NCBI GenBank assembly: GCA_024663395.1
Contig: JANFAH010000001.1
Location: 2,790,001-2,854,000, forward strand
Source of the DNA: Pisolithus tinctorius
Lineage: Eukaryota; Basidiomycota; Agaricomycetes; Boletales; Pisolithaceae
Length of the DNA stretch: 64,000 bases
Direction of reading: 5' to 3'
In this document: in pieces, positions 1 to 11,807 of the stretch
How the letters are laid out: the number at the start of each line of letters is the position of its first letter
How positions within the stretch are numbered: position 1 is the stretch's first letter
Translations under genes and position numbers: made by a program
The notes under the pieces: model-generated
Seen by the model: the letters and a program-made list of their open reading frames with translations, nothing else
Databases searched by the model: none
What the model was told of the DNA's origin: nothing

Positions 1-2772
1 GAAGAGTCTAGCAAGCTCAGGGGAGGTGATAGTGTCATAGGTGGGTATGAATATAGCCTGCTTGGATAGTCAGTCCACAACCACCAGGATAGTGGTGTGA
101 CCACCAGATGCCAGTAGGTGCTCAATGAAATCCATAGAGATGGAATTCCATGGCTTTTCTGGTATCGGCAATTGTTTCAGGGTGCTGTACAGTTGGTGTC
201 TGGGTGTTTTGGCTCTCATGCACATAGTGCAGGACCTCACATATTCTTTGATGAAGGTGCAAATGCCAGGCCAGGTGTACTCTTGCCTGATCAGTTCCAA
301 TGTTTGATTCTGGCTGAAGTGTCCTGACAGCAGGTGATCATGCTTGTACCAAAGGACCTTTAGCCAAAGGTTGTTGGCATCTGGTACATGGATCCAGTTA
401 TCAAGATGTAGCAGACTGGTGCTGTTGACTGACCACCAAGGATCGGAGGTGTCTGTGAGTCAGTGTTGGGACAGTGGGTCCAATGGTAGTGCAGTGAGTA
501 TTTCATCATGGAGTTGTTCTATGTCCATTAGAAGGCTGGTGCATAGTATGGGGTATTCCAAGCATGTGGCATGGAGAGCTGAGACCAGCTATTCCTGCAT
601 GAACACTGGTCAGAGGTTGTGGGGGTTTGCCTGGGCATAGCCCCTATCCCCCTCTCTGGGGTAGACATCCCATCATCTAGTAAGAGCATCAGGCTTAGCA
701 CTGAGTTTACCCAGGTGGAAATGAATGATGAGGTTGAACTGTGACAGGTACTCAGACCACCAGGCTTGCCAGCATGTGAGTACCTTAGAGGTTGAGAAAT
801 ATTCTAGGTTTTTGTGGTCAGTGACCACATCAATGGGCAGAGGGGCACCCTCCAAGTAGTGTCTCCAGGCCTGGAAGGCCTCAAAAATAACAAGTAGCTC
901 CTTATCATGGGTGTCATAGTTGAGTTCCAGCACAGACAGTGTCCAGGAGTAAAAGGCAACTGGGCAGAGTTGGTTGTCTTCACCAGTAATGGACAGTCTG
1001 CCAGCAATGGTGTAGTCCAAAGCATCAGTTTCCACTGTGAGTCAAGTGCTGGGAATGAAGTGAGTAAGAATAGGAGCAGTGATGAAAGCTTCTTTGAGCA
1101 TGTTGAAGGCTGATTGGCACTCCTTGGAGAAGTTCCAGGGTATGTTTTTTTGCATGAGGTGGGTCAAGGGGTCAATGATGTCCAAGTAGTTGTAGATGAA
1201 ACATTGGTAGAAGTTAGTGAAGCCTAGGAAGGACTGGATTTCTTTGACCTTCCAGGGTTCAGGCCAGTCACAGATGGCTTTGATCTTTTCACCAGTCATG
1301 CTGAGGCCAGTCAGTGAAAGACAGTAGCCTAGGTATTCTACCAACTTGGAGTGGAACTCACATTTTTCTGGTTTGGCATACAGGCCATGCTTCTGGAGTT
1401 GGCACAGAACCTCTTTAACATGCTGCCAGTGTGAGTTCTCATCGTTGGAGTAGATGAGTATGTCATCCAGGTAGACCATGATGCATATGTCTAGGAGGTT
1501 GGCAAACACTGTGTTGACAAAGCATTGGAATGCCACCAGGGTGCTGGACAGACTGAAAGGCATGACAAGCCATTCAAAGGACCCATACTGAGTGTGGAAC
1601 ACAGTTTTCCATTCATCACCATCAGCGATCCAGACCAGGTGATATGCATGCCTGAGGTCGATTTTGGTGTAAACCTTGGCCCAGGATGGTGAGTCAAGGA
1701 GGTCAGTGATGAGGGGAAGTGGGTATCAGTCCTTTTTGGTGATCTTGTTCAAACCCCAGAAGTCAACACAAAGCCAAAGGGAGCCATCCTTCTTCTTGAC
1801 AAAGAGGACTGGTGCTCCATGAGGGGAAGAGGTAGGTGGGATGAACCCAGTAGCCAGGTGCTCATCTAGGAAGGCCTGGAGAGCTTCAAGCTCTACCAGT
1901 GATAGGGAGTAGATAGGGCCAAGGGGTGGTGATGCATCTCCTTCCAGCTCAATCTTGAGATCGTGTTCTTGATGGGGTGCCAGAGTAGTGGCTTTGGATT
2001 TACTGAACACATCAGCATACTCATGGTACTCTGGTGGAATGCTGGAGAGGTTCAGTGCATCTTCTACTTTTGAAGACCAAAGGGAGGTGAGAGCTGAGGG
2101 ATGGAGCTGGAGGCTGAACTGAGAAGACCCTTTGAGTTTACATGCCCAGACATAGGCCACAGCATTGATGAAGGCAATGGGTGGGCAAGTCAAGCCTGGT
2201 GCAACTGATTTCTCTAATTGCAGGTTCAGATGCCCATTAGAGCCAAAGGTGGTTGGTCCAGGAGCCATAGGCTCAGGGTCAGGGGGTGATGTCAGGGGGT
2301 CTGGCACTTGTTGTGCAGGTGTCTGGAATCTAATACTGCTCAAGACCCAGTCAATCAATGGATTGTGTTGGGTGAGCCAGTTGTATCCTAAGACTGCCTT
2401 GTGCTCAGAGTCCAGCAGGGTTGCATAGAGGGTGACCAGGGTTGCATTGCCAGAGGGAAAAATGAGGATGAGGTCTGCTGCCTGGGTGATGACCAAGTTG
2501 GATGTGCCACCAAACAGCCAAAGCTGGACTGGTGGGATGGAGTAAAGGGGAACAGAGATTTTATTTGCAAATTTTGTATCTATGAAACAGTGTGTAGAGC
2601 TGGAGTCAACAAGTACTGGGAATGCCAGCTCATCATAGGATGCTAAAGAAACAGTAGGCATAAGACTACTCAGGTTGCAAAGAGCAGACACATTGAGCTT
2701 AACCTCTGAGAGCACACCACTGGAGTCAACATGGTCCTCAGGGTGTGCAAGGTTCTGAGGACTGCTGACTAT
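1..2772 (-). pseudogene. Gypsy pol (protease-RT-RNase H-integrase), decayed and partial
   Basis: Pol lies in the -1 frame relative to gag. The protease active site reads DSSS where the young relative has DSGS, so the catalytic glycine is lost. RT is split after LCVDF (about 1726) and resumes at 1602 with YLDDILIYS. RNase H (1035-673) ends in a stop. Integrase (300-1) has the C-x2-C of its zinc domain and the SMDFIEH segment holding the first catalytic Asp, then leaves the window. Changes such as YRG to FWG and RRQARW to CWQAWW against the young copy are what CpG-to-TpG/CpA mutation gives. Confidence 0.88.
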
Positions 2773-2778
2773 TTTTTT
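2735..2778 (-). promoter_or_regulatory. Putative -1 frameshift signal of old Gypsy gag-pol
   Basis: Seven A residues (coding strand of 2778-2772) run straight into the gag stop TAG (2771-2769). After a short spacer comes a hairpin with a 7-bp stem, TCCTCAG/CTGAGGA (2761-2755 with 2741-2735). Pol continues in the -1 frame. The layout equals that of the young element, but the stem bases differ while pairing is kept. Confidence 0.72.
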
Positions 2779-4116
2779 GCCTTAGTGGAGGCCTCCAGTG
2801 TGGCTTCTGGAGCTGCCATGACTGCTCTAGCCTTGGCCACCATCTTGGGGCATTCCTTGGCTATGTGACCCTCTCCTCCACAGAACATGCAGAGCTTTAG
2901 GTCAAAGCATCACTTTTGCTTGGCAGCTGTTAACCTTCCATCCTTTCTGAGCTTGTTACTGGTTGGTTCAGGCTTCAAAGATCTGGTGTTGGTACTGCTG
3001 GTCTTTGGGGAAGTGGGGGACTGGGAGGTGTTGGGTGCTGAGGTTTTCCCTTTATCAGCATTCAAGTCTTTATTCCTGGTCTTGGACAAGTTCTGGTTAC
3101 CAGAAGACTGGTTCTGGCACTGGACCTCCTCATGTCATTCCCAGTAGCAGGCATCTATGTCCTGGGCTAGATGGCAAAGGTCTTCAAGGGTGTGGGGTTT
3201 GCCCACCTGGCTTATCTCATCTTTGATTCAGTCAGTAAGACTGGCATAGAAGAAATGGCAAAGAGCCCCATCACTGTAACCCTGGACCTGGGTAGCTAGC
3301 CTGTTGAACTCAACCATGTACTTGTTAATGCAGTGGGTTTCTTTCATGGTTAGGTGATCAAGCTGGTTCTCAGCTTCTGCTACCAGGTCATGGGGGCCAA
3401 AGGTTGACTGGAGTTCAATGACAAACTTGCACCAGTTGTCCATCCACAGGGGTGGGTCCTCAGGTTCACTGGTGAGGAGAAGGTCCAGCTTGAACCATTT
3501 GAGTGCCATTCCCTTAAGGTAGGATTGGGCAAAGGTTACCTTTTGATGGTCATCATGGAAGGCTCAGGGTTTGTTCTGGAAAGTCAACTTGCACTGGACA
3601 AGGAACTGTCAGAGCTTCTTTGGGTCAGTGCCATTGAAGGTGTCTGGCTCCTGGACCTGGGCTGATCCTGAGCTTCCTTTGGTGTCTCAGAAGGAAGACT
3701 GGGCAAGAGACTGTATGGCCCTGGCAAGACTACCTAAGACCCTCATGGTTTGGAGGTTTTCCTCAGCTTCCTCATTTTCACCTTCCTTGGGATTAGGCCT
3801 GAAAGGATCATTGTTGTTGTCATTGTTGCCATCACTGGAGTGATGGTCAGAGTTGTCTGGGTCATCATCACCATCACCCCTGGGGTTGCCAAAGGGAGCA
3901 GGAGGCTGATGACCAGCAGGTGTTGGTGTACCTCAATTGTTGGAAGCCAGTGTAGTACTGGAATAATGGGCTGAAAATCCTTGGAACTGCTGCATGATCA
4001 CAGAAGTTTGACAGTGACTGGGGAGGGTCATCTGAGGTTTCTGGTTGAGTTGGTCTCAAGGCAGAGACAGATTCTAAAGCACAGTCTGCTCGAGTTTGGG
4101 TGTGGGTTCTGGTCAT
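2769..4116 (-). pseudogene. Gypsy gag, decayed
   Basis: Retrotransposon capsid/nucleocapsid gene that opens with an ATG at 4116, 41 nt inside the LTR. The centre (3509-3228) carries the retrotransposon-gag fold signature with the FGPHD motif and LTMK...KYMVEFNRLA, matching the young element's gag at the same place. A CCHC zinc knuckle (CMFCGGEGHIAKEC) lies near 2880. Stops interrupt the frame at several sites, for instance just after 3228 and in the linker. The frame ends at TAG 2771-2769, directly after seven A residues on the coding strand, which is the frameshift site described separately. Confidence 0.85.
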
Positions 4117-4156
4117 GGGTGGTGAGTGACTTGCATAAGTGGCAGTCTGAATATAC

Positions 4157-4644
4157 TGTTAAGTTCATGACTGGGTTGGGGGTTGAAGGCCAAGTGCCAA
4201 GTGCCAGGTGCAACAACCCTTGGTCTTAGCTCATGCACTAGACCCTTGTGCAAGCCAGGTTGAAGTCAGAGAAAGCTGAGAGGGGTCAGGAGTGAAAGCC
4301 AAGAGTCATTTTGGGCTTAAGCTAGGAGCTTAGGGGGTGAACTAAGTTGATATTCAGACTGGGGTTCTAAGTACAACATACATAGAGTATATATACCAAA
4401 GACTGGCAACCTGAAGGCTGGGGTTACTGGTGAAGGACTGGATAACAATGCAGAGAAACTAACTAAAGGTTAAGTGAGAAGGCAGAGGTCAGAAAGCTGG
4501 TGACAGACACTGCCTCAGCACATGTAGGGGCAGTACAAGAGCTAACTAGAAAAGTATAGTAAAAAGGAAGGGTATACTCAGCATTCAGTGTTCACTCAGT
4601 GTTGATGGTGTAGTCCCAAGGTATGAGCCTTTTGGTATATGACA
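4157..4644 (-). repeat. 5' LTR of the decayed Gypsy element
   Basis: On the minus strand it begins TGTCATA and ends ..TTAACA, about 488 bp. A TATATATA box (4388-4395) lies about 30 nt before the likely transcript start AGTCTGAATAT (4360-4350). That 11-mer is the exact reverse complement of the sequence two bases beyond the LTR (4154-4144). The ends match the LTR ends of the complete element at 43539. The left edge is less certain than the right. Confidence 0.75.
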
Positions 4645-5880
4645 GTGACAAAGAGTTTACAGACCTGGCCTGACAGCATCCAGGAATATCACATGACATT
4701 GTGTGACATGTTGGGGGGCACATCAGCAAAACAACCCTTTCCATTAGCCAAGGCTCCAGCACCTGGCAGCATATACAGTGAGGTACAGTCAGCATAGCCC
4801 AGCTCACACAGCTCATGCACCTCTCCAGACTCCCAGGGTTCCAGAACTTCCCAGTGCACACAGTGAGGCACAGCCTGGCCCAGCTTGTCCCAGCTCCCAC
4901 AGCCCAGAGGCCTCTTTGCTAATAATTCCTAATGCTAATCCCCTAATGCTAATCCTAAGCATCTTCCTGCTGCACTTCTTTTGCCTGTATCTCACCCAGT
5001 TTTGTAAGGCAAAATGAGGTAAGCATACCACTGTGGTCCTCTCATCAGTCACTACAACTTTGTTTATGATGTCATCGCAATACAGTGACATTTTGTGTCA
5101 AAAGACTCATGATTTTCTGAGTATTTTGTGTTTTTCTCACCCAACTTCCCACTTCTTGATGAGGTAAGCATATTCCCATGATCCCATAATCAGGGGCTAC
5201 AACTTTCAATATGACATTATTGCTCTAAAGTCACTTGCTGATCACTCCTTGACTCCATTCCACATGGCACCCCAACTAGGACCCCAAAAAAACTCTTTTG
5301 CCCTCATCACACCAGCCCCAGCAGTAGAGGCCCATTGCAGGCACCAGCAATGTACAGTAGTGTTCTTTAGGAACATAGCTCCAAAACCCATCACCCAACC
5401 CCCATAGTCAGTAGGTCCATCCTACACTCAATGACCCATGACCATGACAGGATGAACATCCTTGAGGTCAGGCTCCCATGCCACATCAGGCCCCCTACCA
5501 GGACCCCATATGTCTGGCACAGCCCTACCCAGCAAAACCACCAGAAGCAGCAGTATACCACTGACATATGGTGTACAGGCAGGTGAGCAGAAGATTGTCT
5601 GGACATTGAGAAAATCAGCCATCCCCTTATCTGGAGGTCATTCAGCATCCAGGTAGATGAGAAGTCCTTATGGTGTAGATGAATCATATGTTGATCTGTT
5701 TGGATGATGCATTTGGTATAGACACATGATCTGTCTCCAGACCATATGTTGAGATTTCTGTGAAGGCTTGAGTGGATTTCACAAAGTCTGGATTTGGTAC
5801 AGAAAATCTCCCAAATATTTCCAACAGTCAGATTTGGTCAAGGAATACAGTTAGCCACATTTATATTACAGGCAGACTAC
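4645..5880. other. CpG-poor intergenic repeat DNA without recognisable genes
   Basis: No coding region of note. Two diverged copies of a segment containing GAGGTAAGCAT, followed by CTACAACTTT and GATGTCAT/TGACATTAT, lie at about 4994-5094 and 5140-5236, so this is old duplicated repeat DNA. Base composition changes near 5880, where CpG becomes normal and the gene island starts. Confidence 0.5.
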
Positions 5881-6045
5881 CTCCCACGGTCTAGTTACTG
5901 TACTGACAGAATCTCATTTCCGCAGTGACTGCAAGCTGCGAGGTAATTGATGCAATGTATTATACAGGCGATATCTATGCTTAAGCTCGATCTAAGTAGA
6001 AAAGCAGTCCGATTTTCCCCGGGAATAATGTTGGCATAATACGAA

Positions 6046-7399
6046 TTAGTTGGTCACGTGAGCGTCCCGGGATGACAAGTGTTGCATCAAGAGTTCGTAG
6101 CTGTGGGTAAAAATATTGGGATGAGGAAGGAAGATGTGACAGCTGATACCCACGTTAACAGGGTAACCGCACTATTAGGTACGGTCCGGAACAAGTTGAC
6201 AGAGAGTCCCTTGTACAAACCGGACCAGCCCTCTTTCTGAATGATCTTGCGAGTGATATAAATAATACCGCGACGGGTGTGCATCTTGATCATGCCGTCC
6301 GAAGACATGTCCTCGGCGATGGGAAGACGAAGGGTCTGCAATCGGGTTCTGATCACTTCATGGGGGTATGTGGCGACGGATGCCGTCATTTTAGCGATGG
6401 CGGAACAAAGAAGGATCGTATGACCGTGCAAGGGGGCATCCGAGTCGCCCTCTGGGAGAGGGGAGGGTGAACGTTTGAACTACCGCGTTGATACCGGATG
6501 GACGGCATCCGGATGTATATGTACTTACGTGCCCATATCTTGAGTTGTTCGTACAGAGGAAATTGTACGGCGACATGGAGAATTCCGAATAAGCTGGGTA
6601 ATAATCCGCGATAAAACGCGCGTATGCCCTCTGTTTCGTATATGGTCCAAGCGGCGTCGAAGGTATGTCTGTATCTCACTTCTCTTCGCGACTGGGTCTG
6701 GTGAGGAAAATGAACGACTGAGGGTTCGCCGGAACTCGTTCTGCGGGGACAGAAACCGCAAGGAGGGACGTACCATGAAGCGAGTTTTGATGACCCAGAG
6801 TGGCGTCGTACAGGTCGTGCTAACTGCACCTGCGATCATGGCGGAGAGTAGATGGAGTGTCCAAGGATGGTCACGCATGACGGGTTGATAGCCCTTTGGA
6901 TGTGCAGCAGGGTATATGCGCCTCGGTTTCTGAGTCTCACCCAGCGGAGGTTCTCCGAAGCGGGTCTTGATGCCGTCGTAGACTGCAAAGTAGATTGCCC
7001 AAGTGGGGAGGTAGCCCAAAATTGTTGGACCGAGACCGCGGTACAATCCTCGAATGCCATCGTGACGTAGTGTGGTCTTGAGGATGTCTGGGTAGGTGGC
7101 GAGTCAGGAAAGACCGGAGGGGGGAGACTCGATGGGGATACAGACCGCGAACGCCTTGATAGCTCTCCTGGCCTGCTACAGCTTGCTGAGCCTGCAATTT
7201 TGTCTTGACGACGTCGAGTGGACAGGTGGCGATACTAGCAACGAGTCCGCCTCCAGCACCGGCTGTGTAATAAATAGATGCCAGCGAGAGAAGACGGGGT
7301 GGGGTTCGTTATCTTCGCAAGGCACGAGCGCCGAGGAAGCTTGTTGCACGCACCTATGACGCTGTGTGCGAGCCATTTGTTCTTGCCTGACTGCTGCAT
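6046..7399 (-). CDS. Mitochondrial carrier protein, NAD+/pyrimidine-nucleotide-type
   Basis: Inner-membrane solute carrier (SLC25 family). Three repeats each carry the Px[DE]xx[KR] type motif: PLDVVKTKLQ, PLWVIKTR and PHEVIRTRLQ. The Trp in repeat two and PHE in repeat three resemble the yeast Yia6/Yea6 NAD+ carriers and their folate/FAD relatives; the substrate is an inference. I chose the ATG at 7399 because splicing a first exon through 7354 to 7262 gives the frame AGAGGGLVASIATCPLDV; the ATG at 7376 does not. Several GT-AG introns follow. The last exon ends in YELLMQHLSSRDAHVTN and stops at 6048-6046. The gene is tail-first to the repeat boundary on its left. Confidence 0.88.
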
Positions 7400-7568
7400 C
7401 GCTCTTCCCCGCAGAGGGGGACCGGGCGGAGGAGGGGGTGGGGAATGATAGCAGCTGCTAATAAGATGCTACATCGACTGACTCAAATTCACTCGACTAT
7501 TTCACATGCACACCCGGCTCTTGCCGACTAGCAAATCAATATCACTGTTCTAATCCTACATGGGATAG

Positions 7569-8690
7569 CTACACCCTGACTAGTATACCCATGTAGACCA
7601 CCTGCATGACAGCCTCGAGAAACAGGAACGTGATTCGGCGCTTCCGTTGGGCATGTGACACTGTCACCGGTGTCGTTGCTGAAGACAGGTCTGGGAGAAC
7701 GACCGATCGGAGAGAACGGAGCTAGAGGCCCGTTAGCGCGTTTCTGCAGGATGATCGATGTTCGCTTACCAGGAAGAACGCGTTGGCTGCGAAAGCGTAG
7801 GCAAAGACCAGCAGGTATACAGTCCTGCTGAAGTTGACCAGTCCGGTCAGGAGGGTGAGGATGACGCTATGTATGGTCGGATGAGTGGATGTGGAGCATG
7901 TGATGAGCAGGAATCCAACGCGCACCCGACAAACTTGTAGCCGCCATATGCAACGAGATCTGTGAGTTGACTAGAGCTTTGTACGTTGAGCAAGTAGCAG
8001 CCGCCTTTGACGAACAAGAAGTCGAGAAGGAGAACGACGAGAGCACGCGATGCAGACGCGCCGAGTATTTGTGGATGGAACCGGTCTTGAAGCCCAGTTT
8101 GCAGCGCAGAAATGAGGATGTAAGTGACAAACGCCATAACTAGAAAAAAAAAAAGTGATGAGCACGTCCACGTCAGCACGGAGAGTTCTCGTACGAGGAA
8201 TGTAGAGGTCCGGACTGTTGACGTCGTCCCGGGGAGGCTGCCATTCGGTGTGACCTGCTTCCGACCTGCGTACTCTGCGTGACCAGGGTTTGTGTCTCCA
8301 AGGGAAGAGGAGAATTTGCAGTTTCTTCATGACATACGAATTGGAGACGTTGAAGTGGTGTTTGAGGAGGGTCAGGGGAATGAAACCGCCGAACTGGGAG
8401 CTGCGGAGTGAGCGAGGACATCCTTGAAAGCAGATGAAGCTTACGTTTTTCTGGACATATTCATGACCTGCAGCGACTGCACTCTGACCGAGCTGCATTC
8501 CGAACTGGGCGGTGGTGTCGTTCATGCCCCATGCTGCAAAGTCGGGGAGGTGTGGTTGAGGCTGGTATCTGTGGTAGCCCTGCGGGGGTGAGCCGGGGCC
8601 TGGGGTGGAGGGTGGCTCAGGTATGAATGCCGGGTGGGTGGGGACCGGGTGCTGCAGGGGTGGTGGTGACCGGGAATAGTAGCTGCTCAT
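7569..8690 (-). CDS. YIF1: YIF1-family ER-to-Golgi transport membrane protein
   Basis: Yif1/Hrf1 family protein that acts with YIP1-type proteins in COPII vesicle traffic. The N-terminus is Pro/Gly/Tyr-rich and cytosolic, followed by the family segment around FAAWGMNDTTAQFGMQLGQSA and then KLQILLFPWRHKPWSR, which is typical of the family. The C-terminal half has several hydrophobic segments (MAFVTYILISALQTGL, ALVVLLLDFLFVKGGCYLL, LVNFSRTVYLLVFAYAFAANAFFL). The gene is split by several short introns; the last exon ends at the TAG 7571-7569. The ATG at 8690 is the first in frame with the family N-terminus. Divergent from the methyltransferase gene, with only about 130 bp between the two start codons. 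Confidence 0.9.
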
Positions 8691-8818
8691 CGTCGCACTC
8701 GTCGCTGTCGTGTCGACTCGCTCGTCGCGTCGCTGTAGCGGAGAGACAAACACAGACAAACAACCTCCGTCTCTTATATTTTGCTTGTCAGGCTTGTCAA
8801 ATTTCAGTAGCTGCTGTC
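8691..8818. promoter_or_regulatory. Shared divergent promoter of YIF1 and sphingolipid C9-methyltransferase genes
   Basis: Only 128 bp separate the ATG of the YIF1 gene (minus) from the ATG of the sphingolipid methyltransferase gene (plus), so the two promoters must overlap. A TTATATTTTG stretch near 8774 could serve the plus-strand gene. No specific operator is recognisable. Confidence 0.6.
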
Positions 8819-10481
8819 ATGTCGTCGTCGAGTGTGCGCGCGACAGACACGCCTGCGATCAAGAATGCACCCGTCGCCGGGCTGGCAGAGGGCAACGGGT
8901 ACTTCTCAAACACCCACCTCGCCATCCTCGTCCTCGGCGTGCCGTTCTTTGTCAAACGCATACTCCCCATCGTCAGCCGCGGTGGCTTCAAGACTTATGT
9001 CTTCCTCGTTGTCGTCCTTGGCGTGCCCATCACCGTCGCTTACTGGACAGTCGCGTCCATGTATGGAAAGAGAAAAAACCTGAAGGTCATCCTGCCCACT
9101 AGGGACATCGAGGAGTACATCACCATCAAGGACGAACAACTCAAGTCCCTCTACCACGGAAAGGAAAAAATCCCCATGCAGATATTCCACGACGCGTACT
9201 TTGACGGCAAAATTGACTTCAACGGTAGGAAAATCCCGTTTCGTGAACGTGTTTCCGCAGCTGACGCGTGTCATCCAGGCGACGTGTTGGATATCATGGA
9301 ACAGCGCCACGACTGGGCTAAAATGGTTTTCACCCCAGAACTGTTCAAATACGTGTTCATGAACCTACTCCCTGAAGTCATCGTTCACTCTCAGAGCCAG
9401 GACGAGGAGCAGGTCCGTGGCCACTATGACAGAGGCGACGATTTCTATGAATGGTACCTTTCCTCTTCTTCCTCTACTCTCTCTGGGCCAACCGTCTGTT
9501 GTTCAGGTTCTTGGGCCCACGCATGATTTACACCTCCGGCGTGATCACTTCCACTACCGAGCCCCAAACTTTGGAACAACTCCAGGATAACAAGCTCGCT
9601 GTCGTCTGCTCAAAACTAAACTTACAGCCCCATGACCGTCTTCTTGATGTTGGCTGTGGCTGGGGAACCCTTTCTGCATTTGCCGCCAAAAACTACGGTT
9701 GCGATGTCACCGGCATCACCCTGGGCAGGAACCAGACAAAGTTTGGCAACGACCGTATCAAAGACAATGGTGTCACTCCCGACAAGGCTCGCATCCTCTG
9801 CATGGACTACCGTGATATCCCCGGTGGCCCCGGTCACTACACCAAGATCGTCAGTCTTGAAATGGCCGAACACGTCGGTATTAGACGATACGGTTCATTC
9901 ATGAGACAAATGTACGAGCTCTTGGACGACGACGGCATCTTCGTACTCCAAGTCGCCGGCATCCGTCCCTCATGGCAGTACGAGGACTTGATCTGGTACG
10001 TCGCCGTCAGCGGTACTGTAGAATGTATCTCACAGGGAGTAGGGGTCTCTTCATGAACAAGTACATCTTCCCAGGCGCAGACGCTTCCTGCTCCCTTGGA
10101 TGGGTCGTCTCGCAGGTTGAAGCCGCGGGCTTCGAGGTGAAGAACATCGACGTTCTCGGCGTTCACTATTCCGCTACCCTGTGGAAATGGTACCTCAACT
10201 GGGTAAGCAACCGGGAGAAGGTTGTCGAAAAATACGGCGAGAAGTCAGTCGGTTTCGTTGTCCGCACTATGTCGGTGGCTGATGCTTTGTTTAGGTGGTA
10301 CCGTATCTGGGTCTTCTTCCTTGCTTGGTCGACCATTATCTCGCGACAGGGTTCTGCCTCTGTCTTCCAGCTTACCCTTCACAAGAACTTGAACGCCTAC
10401 CACCGTGTCAATGGCATCCCTTCCCATGCATCCATCCATGTCAAGGAGCGTGAGCAGCGGGAATGGGTGTCGATTGAATAG
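8819..10481 (+). CDS. Sphingolipid C9-methyltransferase
   Basis: Adds the C9 methyl branch to the sphingoid base of fungal glucosylceramides, using S-adenosylmethionine. Two hydrophobic segments near the N-terminus (AILVLGVPFFVKRILPIV and TYVFLVVVLGVPITVAYW) place it in the ER membrane. The core is of the cyclopropane-fatty-acid-synthase type: LLDVGCGWGTLSAFAA is SAM motif I, and EMAEHVGIRRYGSFM follows. The C-terminus has FPGADASCSLGWVVSQVEAAGF. Three introns are visible; the ATG at 8819 starts MSSSSVRATDTP. Length (about 500 aa) is normal for the family. No damage is seen. Confidence 0.93.
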
Positions 10482-10637
10482 AGGGTTTCTGTTTCTGCAT
10501 GACTTGTCACTCGTTTATAGATATAGATACCCCGCAACCTACTACCTTATCTGAGGATAATATACCACCCAGTGGCGCATGAGACCGACTGGCTAAATGG
10601 TGTGATGTGCGAACTCAGTGAAACTAATAAATGGATG

Positions 10638-11807
10638 TTAGAGTTTGCCCTTGATCATGGACTTGACGCTCTCCGGATCGAGGACAGCCTGAGGGTAAGG
10701 TAACTGGGAAACTCTAACATGCTCGAAGCCACCATCCACGACCAATACTTGACCAGTAATATATGATGCTGCATCGCTGAACAGGAACACCGCAGCACTT
10801 GCAACATCCTGCACATTGCCCATACGGCCAAGAGGATATGCAGAGGAACCAGCTGAGCGTAACATCTGGGTTGAGAGTCGCGAAATGCCCTCGGTGCCGG
10901 CGATCGGACCCGGTGCTATGACGTTGGAGCGAATACCCTTCGGACCTTCTTCTAACGCAAGCACCGCAGAGAACGCATCAACGCCAGCCTTGGCTGCTGA
11001 CACATGTGCTTGGTATGGTGTTCCTGTCAACGTAGGGGTGAGTCCTCCACAGAGGCCGTCGCAAAACAAGAGAACCTTTGTGATGAAGCGTCGAGCTCAC
11101 GTGGATGTAGGCGCCGTGAGACGCCCTGAGGTATGGGAGAGTAGCCTTGACCGTGTTGAACGTTCCCAGCTGGACATCGCAGTCAGTCTGAGATATGATA
11201 ATATATTAAGCGATTCTTCGCGAACCGTGTCGATTTCGACGACCGTCTTGAATGCGTTTTCCGACATGCCGTCGATAGAAGCCAAGAAATTACCCGCTGC
11301 ACCTGATACACACCCACGTCTCTCGCAATCCCGAGGGAATAAATGAACTTGTTGACTGCTCACCGCAAATAACGAAGTCGATGCGGCCAAAGCGCTCGAT
11401 AGTTTTAGCGACAGCCTCCTTCAGTTGTTGGGGATCTCTGACGTCTGCGCGCGCAGCCACACACGTCTGTCCCGTGAGCTGCGAGAGCTCGTTCGCAGCC
11501 TCTGTGAGCCTGTCAAGTCTGGAGACTCGTGTGAAGAGACCGGGTACACGGAATGTCAGTGTTGGGGACGTACTTCCGGCCAACGATGGTTGCGTTAGCG
11601 CCGTGGCGCATCTTCAAATGAATAATCCAGAATCGGTCACTGAGAGTGGGACGGATTTCATTTCCACAAGTTACGACGTACGATCGCCTCCACCATTACT
11701 TTACATATCCCAGACCCTCCGCCCGTGCAAAATAGAACTTTGCCTTGAAATATATCGGGTTTGAAGACGTCGACTGACGACGGCGCAACTACGTGCTTGA
11801 TGGGCAT
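10638..11807 (-). CDS. Short-chain dehydrogenase, peroxisomal 2,4-dienoyl-CoA reductase-like
   Basis: SDR-fold NADPH-dependent reductase resembling Sps19-type 2,4-dienoyl-CoA reductases of peroxisomal beta-oxidation. The first exon (ATG at 11807) has the nucleotide-binding glycines in FCTGGGSGIC, later exons have DFVICG/AAGNFLA, and the active-site region reads AHVSAAKAGVDAFSAVLA with the Lys of this subfamily. The C-terminal part has GPIAGTEGISRL and ITGQVLVVDGG. The protein ends GKL, a possible weak variant of the SKL-type peroxisomal signal. Split by several short introns. The gene is convergent with the methyltransferase gene at 8819-10481. Confidence 0.87.

Larger units (their letters stand above)
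1..4116 (-). mobile_element. Decayed Ty3/Gypsy (chromodomain-type) retrotransposon body, cut by window edge
   Basis: Read on the minus strand, this is a gag-pol element in the usual Gypsy order: gag, zinc knuckle, protease, reverse transcriptase, RNase H, integrase. It runs off the window inside the integrase core. It is a relative of the complete element at 43539-51642: the RT keeps the YLDD box and the RNase H keeps the TDHKNLEYFSTSKVLT stretch. Many in-frame stops and Arg-to-Trp/Cys/His changes show that it is dead. CpG is nearly absent. The 5' LTR lies at 4157-4644; the 3' LTR is outside the window. Confidence 0.92.

Noticed and set aside
5391..5687. Possible gene in the 98-codon minus-strand frame
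   Set aside because: CpG-poor repeat DNA, no domain, no splice partners, biased composition typical of decayed repeats.
7176..7376. ATG at 7376 as the start of the mitochondrial carrier
   Set aside because: It splices out of frame with the first carrier repeat; the ATG at 7399 gives the right frame across the 7353-7263 intron.
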